A stretch of DNA of 64,000 bases from Amycolatopsis methanolica 239 (GTDB taxonomy: Bacteria > Actinomycetota > Actinomycetes > Mycobacteriales > Pseudonocardiaceae), in NCBI RefSeq assembly GCF_000739085.1, contig NZ_CP009110.1, forward strand, positions 992,001-1,056,000, written 5' to 3'. Shown here in pieces: positions 41,249 through 50,523 of the stretch. The stretch's first letter is position 1. Each line of letters starts with the position of its first letter. Below the pieces are notes generated by a model. It was not told the DNA's origin. It made no database searches and saw only the letters and a program-made list of their open reading frames with translations. A program made the translations under genes and the position numbers.

Positions 41249-44200
41249 ATGCGAGACGTGAGCGGAGAGGGCACCCGGTCCCGGGCGGGCGCGCGGCTGG
41301 TTCGGCTGCCCGTCCCCGAGCCGCGCCCGGAACGCTGGGACGAGGACGCGCGGGCGGTGCTGGCGGCGCCCCGCGGGTTCGTCCGGGTCCTCGGTGGACC
41401 GGGCACCGGCAAGACCACCCTGATCACGAGCGCGGCGGCGGCCCGCATCTCCGGCGGCGCCGATCCGGAGAGCCTGCTGGTGCTCACCGCGTCCCGCCGG
41501 GCCGCCAACGCCCTGCGCGCCGAGATCACCCGCCGCGTCACCGCGGGTGACGACGTGCCCCGCACGATCCGCGAGCCGATTGTGCGCACCGTCCACTCGT
41601 ACGCGTTCTCCCTGCTGCGCCTGCAGGCCGGGCTGCAGGACGTGCCGGCGCCGCGGCTGCTGTCCAGCCCGGAGCAGGACGTGGTGGTCCGCGAACTGCT
41701 GGCCGGCGACCTCGCTGCGGGCGCGCCGGACTGGCCCGAGCAGCTGCGGCCGGCCCTGGCCGTGCCCGGGTTCGCCGAGGAGCTGCGCGACCTGCTGCTG
41801 CGCGCCGCCGAGCGCGGCCTCGGCCCGGAGGACCTGGTCAAGCTGGGGCGGCGCAAGGACCGTCCGGAGTGGGTCGCGGCCGGGGTGTTCTGGCGGCAGT
41901 ACGAGGAGGTCACCGTCCTGCAGGGCGCGGGTGGCAACGCCCTCGGCGCGCCCGGTTCGCCCGCGCTGGACGCCGCCGAGCTGGTCGCGAGCGCGCTCGT
42001 CGAGCTGGAGGGCGACCCCGACCTGCTGGCGCGCGAGCAGGCGCGGATCCGGCACGTGTTCGTCGACGACGCTCAGCACCTGGACCACCTGCAGTTCCGC
42101 CTGCTGCGGCTGCTCGGCACGGCGGCCGAGGACTTCGTCGTGACCGGCGACCCGGACCAGGCGATCTTCTCCTTCCGCGGCGCCGACCCGGGCCTGCTCA
42201 CGCGGGCCGACGCCGACGGCGGCCGCACCGTGACCCTGACCAGGACCCATCGGCTGAGCCTGGCCGTGCACGAGGCGGTGACGAAGCTCGGCGCGACCCT
42301 GCCGGGCGCGCAGCGGCACCGCGCGATCGAGGTCGACCCGGAGTCCGAAGAGGGCGAGGTCAAGGTCCGGCTGCTGCCGACCCCGTCCGCCGAGGCGAGC
42401 TGGGTCGCCGACCAGTTGCGCCGCGCGCACCTCATCGACGGCGTCCCGTGGTCGGAGATGGCCGTGCTGGTGCGCTCGCCGGGCCGGTCGTTCCCCGTGC
42501 TGCAGCGGGCGTTGCGCGCCGCGGGCGTGCCGATCGCGTCGGCCGCCGACGAGCTGCCGCTGGCCCGCCAGCCCGCGGTTCGTCCGCTGCTCGCGGTGCT
42601 GCGGGTGGCGAGCGATCCCGGGCTGCTGGACGTCGACACCGCCGAGATGCTGCTGGCGTCCCCGCTCGGCGGCGCCGATCCGCTGGCGCTGCGCCGGATG
42701 CGGCGCGGTCTGCGGCGGCTGGAGCTGGCAGGCGGCGGTGAGCGGTCGAGCGACGAGCTGCTCGTGGAAGTGTTGCGGGACAACGACAAGCTCGGCGGAC
42801 TGGCCGAGGCCGAGGCGGCGCCGATCCGCCGGGTCGGCGGGCTGATCGCGGTCGCCCGCGAGGCGATCGCCCGTGGCGCCGGGGTCGAGCAGGTCCTGTG
42901 GGACGTGTGGCGGGAGAGCGGCCTGCAGAAGCGGTGGGTGCGGCTGTCCGGGCGCGGCGGGACGCTGGGCGCGCAGGCTGACCGCGACCTGGACGCGGTG
43001 GTGGCGCTGTTCCACGCCGCGGGCAACTACGTCGACCGGTTGCCGAAGGCGAGCGTGGCGGCGTTCGCGGACTACCTGTCGTCGCAGAACATCGCGGGCG
43101 ACAGCCTCGCTCCGGTGGCGATGCGCGGCGAGGGCGTGTCGATGCTGACCGCGCACGGCGCGGCCGGTCGCGAGTGGACGGTCGTCGCGGTGGCGAACGT
43201 GCAGGAGGGCAGCTGGCCGGACCTGCGGCTGCGCGGGTCGCTGCTCGGCGTCGAGCGGCTGGTGGACCTGCTGTCCGGGCTGGAGGAGGAGACGGTGTCC
43301 GCGACGGCGCCGATCCTCGCCGAGGAGCGGCGGCTGTTCTACCTGGCGCTCGGCCGGGCGAAGCGGACGCTGCTGGTGAGCGCGGTGATCGGGGAGGACG
43401 AGCAGCCGTCGCGGTTCGTCGACGACCTGGAGGCCAACAGCGCGGACGAGTCCGGGCTGGACTCGCGGGTCAAGCCGCCCGGCCGGTCGCTGGTGCTGGC
43501 CGAGCTGGTCGGCGACCTGCGGCGCGCGGTGTGCGACCCGGAGGTGCCGCCGGACCGGCGGGCGCGGGCGGCGCGGCAGCTGGCGCGGCTGGCCCGGGCC
43601 GGGGTGCCCGGCGCGCACCCGGATTCCTGGTACGGCCTGGTCGAGACGTCGACGGACGCGCCGCTGTACGGCGAGGGCGACGTGATCCGGATTTCTCCGT
43701 CCACTGTGGACACGTTGAAGAAGTGCCCGTTGCGCTGGCTGATCGAACGGCACGGTGGGGCCGACCCGGCCCAGCTGGCGGCGATCACCGGGACGCTGGT
43801 GCACGAGCTGGCGCAGGCCGCCGCGGACGGCATGGACGACGAGGGACTGCGCCGCGCGCTGGACGACGCGTGGGCGAAGGTCGACGCCGGCGCGCCGTGG
43901 TTCTCGCGGCGGGAGCGCAACCGGGTCGAGCAGATGGTGCGCAACTTCCTGACCTGGCTGCACAATTCGCGGCACGAGCTGCGGCAGATGGGGATCGAGC
44001 AGGACATCGAGGTGGAGCTGCCGGTCGGGGGTGACGGCCTGCTGGTCAAGCTGCGCGGCCGGGTGGACCGCCTGGAGCACGACGCCGAGGGCCGGCCGGT
44101 GATCGTCGACCTGAAGACCGGGAAGAACGCGGTGAGCGCCGCGGACGCGGAGCTGAACCCGCAGCTGGCGGCGTACCAGCTGTCGGTGCTGCTGGGCGCG

Positions 44201-44458
44201 TTCGGCGGCGGGAAGCGACCGGGCGGCGCGAAGCTGGTGTACCTGGCGAAGGCGCACAACAAGACCGGCGCGACGGTGCGGGAGCAGCCCCCACTCGACG
44301 ACGAGAGCGGCCGCGAGTGGCTGGAGCTGGTGCGAAAGGTGGCGGCCTCCGCGACGGGCCCCTCGTACGACGCGACGGAAAACCCGGACTGCGACCGCTG
44401 CCCGGCGAAGGGATCGTGCCCGCTGCGCCCGGAGGGCAGGCAGGTGACAGGCCCATGA
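41249..44458 (+). CDS. adnA: AdnA-type UvrD-like helicase/nuclease with Fe-S nuclease domain
   Basis: The protein has about 1069 residues. Helicase motifs: Walker A GGPGTGKTTLI, Walker B-like FVDDAQHLD (DDAQ rather than DExQ), VTGDPDQAIFSFRGAD, MLTAHGAAGREW and YLALGRAKRTL. The C-terminal nuclease has VIVDLKTGKNAV. Cysteines in KKCPLRWL and CDRCPAKGSCPL give the Fe-S layout. With AdnB it forms the actinobacterial double-strand break resecting motor. The start is uncertain: ATG 41249, GTG 41258 and GTG 41210 are in frame. A tiny frame overlaps its stop and links it to adnB. Confidence 0.88.
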   Translation: MRDVSGEGTRSRAGARLVRLPVPEPRPERWDEDARAVLAAPRGFVRVLGGPGTGKTTLITSAAAARISGGADPESLLVLTASRRAANALRAEITRRVTAGDDVPRTIREPIVRTVHSYAFSLLRLQAGLQDVPAPRLLSSPEQDVVVRELLAGDLAAGAPDWPEQLRPALAVPGFAEELRDLLLRAAERGLGPEDLVKLGRRKDRPEWVAAGVFWRQYEEVTVLQGAGGNALGAPGSPALDAAELVASALVELEGDPDLLAREQARIRHVFVDDAQHLDHLQFRLLRLLGTAAEDFVVTGDPDQAIFSFRGADPGLLTRADADGGRTVTLTRTHRLSLAVHEAVTKLGATLPGAQRHRAIEVDPESEEGEVKVRLLPTPSAEASWVADQLRRAHLIDGVPWSEMAVLVRSPGRSFPVLQRALRAAGVPIASAADELPLARQPAVRPLLAVLRVASDPGLLDVDTAEMLLASPLGGADPLALRRMRRGLRRLELAGGGERSSDELLVEVLRDNDKLGGLAEAEAAPIRRVGGLIAVAREAIARGAGVEQVLWDVWRESGLQKRWVRLSGRGGTLGAQADRDLDAVVALFHAAGNYVDRLPKASVAAFADYLSSQNIAGDSLAPVAMRGEGVSMLTAHGAAGREWTVVAVANVQEGSWPDLRLRGSLLGVERLVDLLSGLEEETVSATAPILAEERRLFYLALGRAKRTLLVSAVIGEDEQPSRFVDDLEANSADESGLDSRVKPPGRSLVLAELVGDLRRAVCDPEVPPDRRARAARQLARLARAGVPGAHPDSWYGLVETSTDAPLYGEGDVIRISPSTVDTLKKCPLRWLIERHGGADPAQLAAITGTLVHELAQAAADGMDDEGLRRALDDAWAKVDAGAPWFSRRERNRVEQMVRNFLTWLHNSRHELRQMGIEQDIEVELPVGGDGLLVKLRGRVDRLEHDAEGRPVIVDLKTGKNAVSAADAELNPQLAAYQLSVLLGAFGGGKRPGGAKLVYLAKAHNKTGATVREQPPLDDESGREWLELVRKVAASATGPSYDATENPDCDRCPAKGSCPLRPEGRQVTGP

Positions 44459-44556
44459 GGATCTTTTCCAACTCCCGCCAGCCTGGGAGCCGCCTCATGA
44501 CCGAACCCGCCGCCCGGGCCGACCCCGTCAACCGAGCCGAACCCGCACTCCAATGA
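44455..44556 (+). CDS. 33-aa bridging frame between adnA and adnB
   Basis: ATG 44455 overlaps the adnA stop (ATGA), and the TGA at 44554-44556 overlaps the adnB ATG 44553 (ATGA). The 33-residue peptide begins MRIFSNSRQPGSRLMTEPAA and has no recognised domain. It may simply keep ribosomes moving across the 94-base gap so that AdnA and AdnB are made in equal amounts. It could also be chance. Confidence 0.35.
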   Translation: MRIFSNSRQPGSRLMTEPAARADPVNRAEPALQ

Positions 44557-47500
44557 CCGAAATCGCCTCCCCGGCCGAGGTCGCCCACGCGCTCGGCCTC
44601 CACCCGCCCACCCCCGAGCAGGCGGCGGTCATCGCGGCGCCCATCGAGCCCGCGCTCGTCGTCGCGGGGGCCGGAGCCGGCAAGACCGAGACCATGGCCG
44701 CGCGAGTCGTCTGGCTCGTCGCCAATGGGTTCGTCACCCCGGAGCGCGTCCTGGGCCTCACGTTCACCCGCAAGGCCGCCCGCCAGCTCGCCGACCGTGT
44801 CCGCGCCCGCCTGCGCCGCCTCGCCGGCTCGGGCCTCCTCGACCGCCTCGACCCGGGCGGCGCGCGCCGGGCCGCGGTCGTCGCCGGGGAACCGACCGTC
44901 CTCACCTACCACGCCTACGCCGGCCGCCTCCTCGCCGAGCATGGCCTCCGCCTGCCCGTCCAGCCCGGCGTCCGGCTGCTGTCCGAAACCAGCTCCTGGC
45001 AGCTCGCCCACCGCGTGGTCTCCACCTGGGACGAGGACCTGGACACCGACCGCGTCCCGGCCTCGGTCACCGCGCAACTACTCGCCCTCACCGGCGAACT
45101 CGGCGAACACCTGGTCACCGAAGAACAACTCGCCGAGTACACCCGCTGGCTCTGCGACCTCATCGAACGAGCCCCGCGCGCCAAGGGGCAGCGCGCCGCC
45201 ATGCCGAAGTCGCTCACCGACATCGTCGCCGCGCAGAAGTTCCGCCTCTCGCTCATCCCGCTGATCGAGGAGTACCAGCGCCGCAAACGGGCCGAGGGCG
45301 CGCTCGACTTCGCCGACCAGATGTCACTGGCCGCGACGCTCGCCGACAACCACCCGGCGGTCGCCGAGGGCGAACGCGCCCGCTACGGCGCCGTCCTCCT
45401 CGACGAGTACCAGGACACCGGTCACGCGCAGCGAATCCTGCTGCGCGCCCTGTTCGGCGGCGTCGAGAACGAACCACTGCCGGTCACCGCGGTCGGCGAC
45501 CCCGCGCAGGCCATCTACGGCTGGCGCGGTGCCAGCGCGGCCAACCTGCCCCGCTTCACCACCGACTTCCCGCGCCCCGGCCGGCAACCCGCCCGTGAGT
45601 ACGGCCTGCTCACCAGCTTCCGCAACCCGGCCGAAGTCCTCGTCCTCGCCAACGGCATCGCCGAACCGCTGCGGCAGCGCGGCCTCGGCGTGGAACGGCT
45701 CCGCGCCCGCGACGGCGCGCCGCCCGCCGACATCGAAGTCGCTCTGCTGCCGGACATCCGGACCGAACGCGAGTGGGTCGCCGACGCCCTGGCGCAGAGG
45801 TGGTTCGCCCACCAGGCCGAGCACGGCGCCCCGCCCACCGCCGCCGTCCTCGTCCGCCGCCGCGCCGACATGGCCCCGATCGCGGCCGAGCTGCGGGCCC
45901 GTGGCCTCCCGGTTGAGGTCGTCGGTCTCGGCGGGCTCCTCGACGAACCCGAGGTGGCCGACCTCGTCGCCACCCTGCGCGTCCTCGCCGACCCGCTGGC
46001 TGGCACCGCCGCCGCCCGCCTGCTCACCGGCGCCCGCTGGCGGCTCGCGGCCGCCGACCTGGCCGCGTTGTGGCGCCGCGCCAATGAGATCTCCGCACCC
46101 CCGCCCACCGAAGAGTCCAAGGTGGACGACCTGTTCGCCGAACGCGCCGAGCAGACCGGCCTGATCGACGCGCTGGACGATCCGGGCGACCCCAAGCGCT
46201 ACTCCCCGGAGGGCTACCGCCGGATCCGGGAACTGGGACACGAACTCGCCGCGCTGCGCCGTCGGCTGGACCAGTCGCTGCCCGAGCTGGTCGCCGACGT
46301 GGAACGGACCATGCTGCTGGACGTCGAAGCGCAGGCCCGCCCCGGCAGCGCCCGCCGCGCGCACCTGGACGCGTTCGCCGACGTGGTCACCGACTTCGCG
46401 GAGACCTCGCCCACCGCCACCCTGATGTCCTTCGTGGACTACCTCGCCACCGCCGCGCACGCCGAGGACGGCCTCACTCCGGGCGAGGTCGAGGTGGTGC
46501 CGGACCGGGTGCAGGTGCTGACCGTCCACTCCGCGAAGGGCCTGGAGTGGGAGGTCGTCGCCGTGCCGCACCTGGCGCGCGAGGTCTTCCCGAACAAGCG
46601 CCGGTCCTCGTCGTGGCTGCGCACGGTCACGTCGCTGCCCGCCGCGCTGCGCGGTGACTCCGAGGACCTGCCGAAGCTGCGCGTGTCCGACGGGATGGAT
46701 CGCAAGGAGGTCATCGAGGCCTTCGAGATCCACGAGCAGGACTTCGCCGAGCGCGAGGCGGAGGAGGAACGCCGCCTCTGCTACGTCGCGCTGACCCGCT
46801 CCGAGCGCGCGCTCATCGTCTCCGGGCACTGGTGGAACGAAACCAGCGCCCGTCCCAAGGGGCCGTCGGACTTCCTGGTCGAGGTCGGCGAACTGGCGAA
46901 GGAGGGCGTCGGCAAGGTCGCCGTCTGGGCCGATGAGCCGCCTGCCGACGAGGAGAACCCGCTGGTCAGCCAGGCCCGGTCGGCGCAGTGGCCGTCCGAC
47001 CCGCTGACCGGCCGCCGCGACGCCGTGCACGAGGGCGCCGACCTGGTGCGCACCGCGCTGGCCGAGGGCGAGGTCGAGGAAACAGACGAGGACGACCCGG
47101 ACGGCTGGATCGCCGACACCGACGTGCTGCTCGCCGAGTTCGCCAAGCGCAGCGGCACGGCCGAGCAGGTCGCCCTGCCGGACCACCTGTCGGTGAGCCA
47201 GCTCGTCGAGCTCGCCGCGGACCCGGCCGGGCTGGCCCGCCGCCTGCGCCGCCCGTTGCCGGTGCCGCCCAACACGTTCGCCCGCCGCGGCACCGCGTTC
47301 CACGGCTGGCTGGAGCGCCGCTTCGCCGGCGACCGCCTGTTCGACCTCGACGAACTGCCCGGAGCCGCCGACCCCGACGAGGCCGGCGACGACGAACTCG
47401 AAGCGCTGCAGGAGGCCTTCGACCGCAGCGCATGGGCCGCGCGCACCCCGCACGAGGTGGAGGTGCCGTTCTCCACCGAGGTCGACGGCGTGACCGTGCG

Positions 47501-47771
47501 CGGGCGCATGGACGCCGTGTTCGCCGACCCGGACGGCGGCTGGACCGTCGTGGACTGGAAGACCGGCGCGGTGCCCGAGGAGGGCCGGATGGCTTCGCTC
47601 GCCGTGCAGCTGGCGGCGTACCGTCTGGCTTGGGCGTCGCTGTCCGGAACGCCGTTGGAGAAGGTGCGCGCCGCCTTCCACTACGTGCGCGAAGACCACA
47701 CGCTGCGCCCGGTGGACCTGCTCGACGCCGACGGTCTGCGCGACCTCCTGCGCAGTGTGCCGCAGCCCTAG
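44553..47771 (+). CDS. adnB: AdnB-type UvrD-like helicase/nuclease
   Basis: The 1072-residue protein has Walker A AGAGAGKTETMAAR, TFTRKAARQLADR, Walker B LLDEYQDTG, VGDPAQAIYGWRGA, motif V LTVHSAKGLEWEVV and motif VI YVALTRSERALI. The C-terminal RecB-type nuclease motif is VVDWKTGAVPE. In mycobacteria AdnB provides the main translocating motor of AdnAB and each subunit has a nuclease. No cysteine cluster is obvious here, unlike AdnA. The K+ channel gene follows after 11 bases. Confidence 0.93.
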   Translation: MTEIASPAEVAHALGLHPPTPEQAAVIAAPIEPALVVAGAGAGKTETMAARVVWLVANGFVTPERVLGLTFTRKAARQLADRVRARLRRLAGSGLLDRLDPGGARRAAVVAGEPTVLTYHAYAGRLLAEHGLRLPVQPGVRLLSETSSWQLAHRVVSTWDEDLDTDRVPASVTAQLLALTGELGEHLVTEEQLAEYTRWLCDLIERAPRAKGQRAAMPKSLTDIVAAQKFRLSLIPLIEEYQRRKRAEGALDFADQMSLAATLADNHPAVAEGERARYGAVLLDEYQDTGHAQRILLRALFGGVENEPLPVTAVGDPAQAIYGWRGASAANLPRFTTDFPRPGRQPAREYGLLTSFRNPAEVLVLANGIAEPLRQRGLGVERLRARDGAPPADIEVALLPDIRTEREWVADALAQRWFAHQAEHGAPPTAAVLVRRRADMAPIAAELRARGLPVEVVGLGGLLDEPEVADLVATLRVLADPLAGTAAARLLTGARWRLAAADLAALWRRANEISAPPPTEESKVDDLFAERAEQTGLIDALDDPGDPKRYSPEGYRRIRELGHELAALRRRLDQSLPELVADVERTMLLDVEAQARPGSARRAHLDAFADVVTDFAETSPTATLMSFVDYLATAAHAEDGLTPGEVEVVPDRVQVLTVHSAKGLEWEVVAVPHLAREVFPNKRRSSSWLRTVTSLPAALRGDSEDLPKLRVSDGMDRKEVIEAFEIHEQDFAEREAEEERRLCYVALTRSERALIVSGHWWNETSARPKGPSDFLVEVGELAKEGVGKVAVWADEPPADEENPLVSQARSAQWPSDPLTGRRDAVHEGADLVRTALAEGEVEETDEDDPDGWIADTDVLLAEFAKRSGTAEQVALPDHLSVSQLVELAADPAGLARRLRRPLPVPPNTFARRGTAFHGWLERRFAGDRLFDLDELPGAADPDEAGDDELEALQEAFDRSAWAARTPHEVEVPFSTEVDGVTVRGRMDAVFADPDGGWTVVDWKTGAVPEEGRMASLAVQLAAYRLAWASLSGTPLEKVRAAFHYVREDHTLRPVDLLDADGLRDLLRSVPQP

Positions 47772-47782
47772 CGAGGCCTGAC

Positions 47783-48853
47783 ATGATCGCTTACGATCCG
47801 CGGGTGCGTGTCGCGGACGAACCGGACCACTCGCTCGTCGGCGTCGTCCGGATGCCGGAGCCGGCCCTCAGCCCGATCCGGTCCATCGGCAGACGGATCC
47901 TCGGTGCACTGCTGGCGCTTGTCGCCGCGGTGTTCATCGTCTACCTGGGGCGGGACGGCTACCGGGACGTCAACGAGGACGGCCTGTCGCTGCTCGACGC
48001 GTTCTACTACGCCACGGTGTCGCTGTCGACCACTGGCTACGGTGACATCACCCCGGTCACCAACTCGGCGCGGCTGATCAACGTGCTGGTGATCACGCCG
48101 CTGCGGGTGCTGTTCCTCATCGTCCTGGTCGGCACGACGCTCGAGGTGCTGACCGAGCGGTCGCGGCAGGCGTTCCGGATCCAGAAGTGGAGGACCAAGG
48201 TGCGGGACCACGTGGTGGTCGTCGGGTTCGGGACCAAGGGCCGGGCCGCGGTCAAGACCCTGCTCGGGGATGAGGCGATCGAGCCCAACAAGATCGTCGT
48301 GGTGGACACCGACCAGCAGGCGCTGGACGCGGCTGCCGCGCTCGGCCTGGTCACCGTGCACGGGTCGGCCACCCGGTCGGACGTGCTGCGGGTGGCGGCC
48401 GTGCAGCGGGCGCGCGCCGTCGTCGTCGCCGCGGACCGGGACGACTCGGCGGTGCTGGCCACCCTCACCGCGCGGGAGCTGGCCCCCAAGGCGCACATCG
48501 TGGTCTCGGTGCGCGAGGCGGAGAACGTCCACCTGCTCAAGCAGTCCGGCGCCAACCAGGTTGTGGTGTCCAGCGAGACCGCGGGACGGCTGCTCGGCAT
48601 GGCGACGTCCACGCCGGTCGTGGTGGACATGTTCGAGGACCTGCTGACGCCCGAGTCGGGGCTGGCGATCGCCGAGCGCCCCGCGGAGAAGTCCGAGGAG
48701 GGCGGCTCGCCGCGGCACCTGCCGGACATCGTGCTCGGCGTGGTGCGCGACGGGCAGCTGTACCGCGTGGACGCGGCCGCCGTGGACGCCATCGAACCCG
48801 GCGACCGGTTGCTCTACGTGAAGAAAGTGACCCCGGCCGACCGGGTTGAGTGA
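47783..48853 (+). CDS. Potassium channel with RCK (TrkA-N) domain
   Basis: The 356-residue protein has a first membrane helix (ILGALLALVAAVFIVYLG), a pore with selectivity filter STTGYGD (about residue 89) and a second helix (LLRVLFLIVLVGTTLEVL-like). A cytoplasmic RCK domain follows with VVVVGFGTKGRAAVKTL and an aspartate at VVVDTDQQALD. This is the MthK-like two-helix channel layout, gated by ligand binding to RCK. The order adnA-adnB-channel is that of Rv3202c-Rv3200c. GCGAGG precedes ATG 47783. Confidence 0.9.
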   Translation: MIAYDPRVRVADEPDHSLVGVVRMPEPALSPIRSIGRRILGALLALVAAVFIVYLGRDGYRDVNEDGLSLLDAFYYATVSLSTTGYGDITPVTNSARLINVLVITPLRVLFLIVLVGTTLEVLTERSRQAFRIQKWRTKVRDHVVVVGFGTKGRAAVKTLLGDEAIEPNKIVVVDTDQQALDAAAALGLVTVHGSATRSDVLRVAAVQRARAVVVAADRDDSAVLATLTARELAPKAHIVVSVREAENVHLLKQSGANQVVVSSETAGRLLGMATSTPVVVDMFEDLLTPESGLAIAERPAEKSEEGGSPRHLPDIVLGVVRDGQLYRVDAAAVDAIEPGDRLLYVKKVTPADRVE

Positions 48854-48905
48854 TAGATCTCGGCAGCCCGTCGGCGGCTGTGCTTCACCCGGAGCTTCTG
48901 GAAGC

Positions 48906-49355
48906 ATGGGGATCGTGCTGCGCTGGAACACCCTCGCCGTCGCCGTGCTGGTCGGCATCGCCATCGTGACCGCCGTGTGGTGGGCGGGGCCGGGGATGCT
49001 GGGCACCGCGGCCGCCGCGCAGGGCACGGTCGCGCAGGCCACGGTCACCAAGGGCGCCGAGTGCTCGGAGCCGAACGCGCAGGAGACGGTGGAGATCACG
49101 GTCGGCGGCCAGACCCGCGCCGGGGTGCTGGACGCGTGCGGGCACGACCAGAACGACCGCGTCGACGTCACCGTGCCGGCCTCGGTGGGGGACGGGGACA
49201 TCGAGGTGCACCTGGCCGACGTCGTCACCGGCCACGACGACCTGCGCCGCCCGATCGGGCTGGCGCTGCTGGCGCTCAGCTGCCTCAGCGGGGGCACGTA
49301 CGCGTTCCTGGTCCACCGAGGCCCACGCCAGGCGGAGGCGGCGAAGGTCGCCTGA
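48906..49355 (+). CDS. Two-helix membrane protein, unknown
   Basis: The 149-residue protein has an N-terminal membrane helix (LAVAVLVGIAIVTAVWWAG), an extracytoplasmic part with two cysteines (GAECSEPNA and DACGHDQND) that may pair, and a second helix (IGLALLALSCLSGGTYAFLV). The family is not recognised. TGGAAGC precedes ATG 48906. It lies 52 bases after the channel gene and may be co-transcribed. It converges with the zinc peptidase gene. Confidence 0.65.
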   Translation: MGIVLRWNTLAVAVLVGIAIVTAVWWAGPGMLGTAAAAQGTVAQATVTKGAECSEPNAQETVEITVGGQTRAGVLDACGHDQNDRVDVTVPASVGDGDIEVHLADVVTGHDDLRRPIGLALLALSCLSGGTYAFLVHRGPRQAEAAKVA

Positions 49356-49405
49356 GGGCGCGGTTCGAGGGGTTCGTGCGCGTTAAGGCGCCGCCCACCA
49401 GCGCG

Positions 49406-50383
49406 TCAGCTCACCTCGGACGCCGGTGCCGCGAACGTGTTGCACTTCGCGATCCGGTTGAACTGCGCGCCCGTCCGCCACCACTGCGCGTAGTGCGCGT
49501 TGGTGCCGTGGTCGGCGCTGCCGGAGGTGTTGTCGCCGCGGGTGTCCTGGTCCCGCCAGGCCTTGGCGTACATGTCGCGCGTCACCGAGCCGCCCCGGTC
49601 GACCACAGCGCCCAGGAACATCCCGGAGAAGCACTGCGCCTGCAGTTCCTTGCGCCGCGACAGCTCCAGCCCGGCCGGGGTGTTCTGCCCGACCGCGTAG
49701 ATCTGCTGCCACACCGCGTCCATGATCCCGGCGACCTCCTGCACGTGGTGGCCGTACTCGTGCGCGAACAGCGCCAGGTAAACGCCCGGGTTGTCGCCGT
49801 ACTGGTCGGTCTGCAGCCCGCGGAACGGCACGTACAGGTTGTCGTCGCAGTAGTAGGCCGCCGTCGCCACGCTCACCGCGATCGTGCCGCACGCCGTGGT
49901 GAAGTGGGTGCCGGTCGGGAAGTGCAGGTTCGGCGGGGTGAACGGCAGGTTGTAGCGCTCCAGGAACTGGCCCCACGCCTCGTTGAGGCACTGGTCGGCG
50001 GCGGTGAAGAAGGCCTCGGCGGAGGCCTGGTCGCTGTGCCACTCGGGCAGCTCGCAGGCGAAGTTCTGCAGGCCGTCGTCCGGGTTGCGCAGGATCGGGT
50101 GGTTCGCCAGCTCCAGGATCTTCTCGCCGTCCACCGAGCTGGTCGCCGCGCCCGCCGCGTTGCCGCCGCTCACCGCGGTGGTCGTCGGCGTGGCCACGGT
50201 CGGCGATGACGGGTCCGTCCTGTTGCCGACCGCGATGAACACCACCAGCCCGGCCAGCAGCACCACGACCGCGCTCAGCACGAACGCGGTGACCGGCCGT
50301 GAGGAACGACGCTGTGCCCGGTGCCGCGGCGCGGAGGAGGGCGGCGGCAACGGTTCCCGTGGGCGCTGCGGCGGAGGCGTCAT
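49406..50383 (-). CDS. Neutral zinc metallopeptidase (YpfJ family), membrane-anchored
   Basis: The 325-residue protein has a Pro/Arg-rich cytoplasmic start, a membrane helix at about residues 31-53 (AFVLSAVVVLLAGLVVFIAVG) and an extracytoplasmic domain. The zinc motif is AHEYGHHVQ near residue 207, with YYCDDNLYVPF before and QAQCFSGMFLGAV after it. This is the neutral zinc metallopeptidase family (zinc_peptidase/YpfJ), whose substrates are unknown. ATG 50383 lies eight bases after TATGCT. It is divergent from the next cluster. Confidence 0.9.
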   Translation of the reverse strand: MTPPPQRPREPLPPPSSAPRHRAQRRSSRPVTAFVLSAVVVLLAGLVVFIAVGNRTDPSSPTVATPTTTAVSGGNAAGAATSSVDGEKILELANHPILRNPDDGLQNFACELPEWHSDQASAEAFFTAADQCLNEAWGQFLERYNLPFTPPNLHFPTGTHFTTACGTIAVSVATAAYYCDDNLYVPFRGLQTDQYGDNPGVYLALFAHEYGHHVQEVAGIMDAVWQQIYAVGQNTPAGLELSRRKELQAQCFSGMFLGAVVDRGGSVTRDMYAKAWRDQDTRGDNTSGSADHGTNAHYAQWWRTGAQFNRIAKCNTFAAPASEVS

Positions 50384-50523
50384 CGGGCGCCAGCATAGTC
50401 AGCGCCCGCGCTGTGCGAGTGAGATCACGACTCGGCGGCGGCCGCGTGCCACCCGTGGCCGGTGCCGGACCGCTCTGCGAGAGTGGGCGGCGAAGCGACC
50501 CGCAGCGAGTTGGAGTACACCCG

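Noticed and set aside
41219..44257. 1012-codon minus-strand frame opposite adnA
   Set aside because: It is a mirror of the GC3-rich adnA codons with His/Gln/Arg/Pro bias and no motifs.
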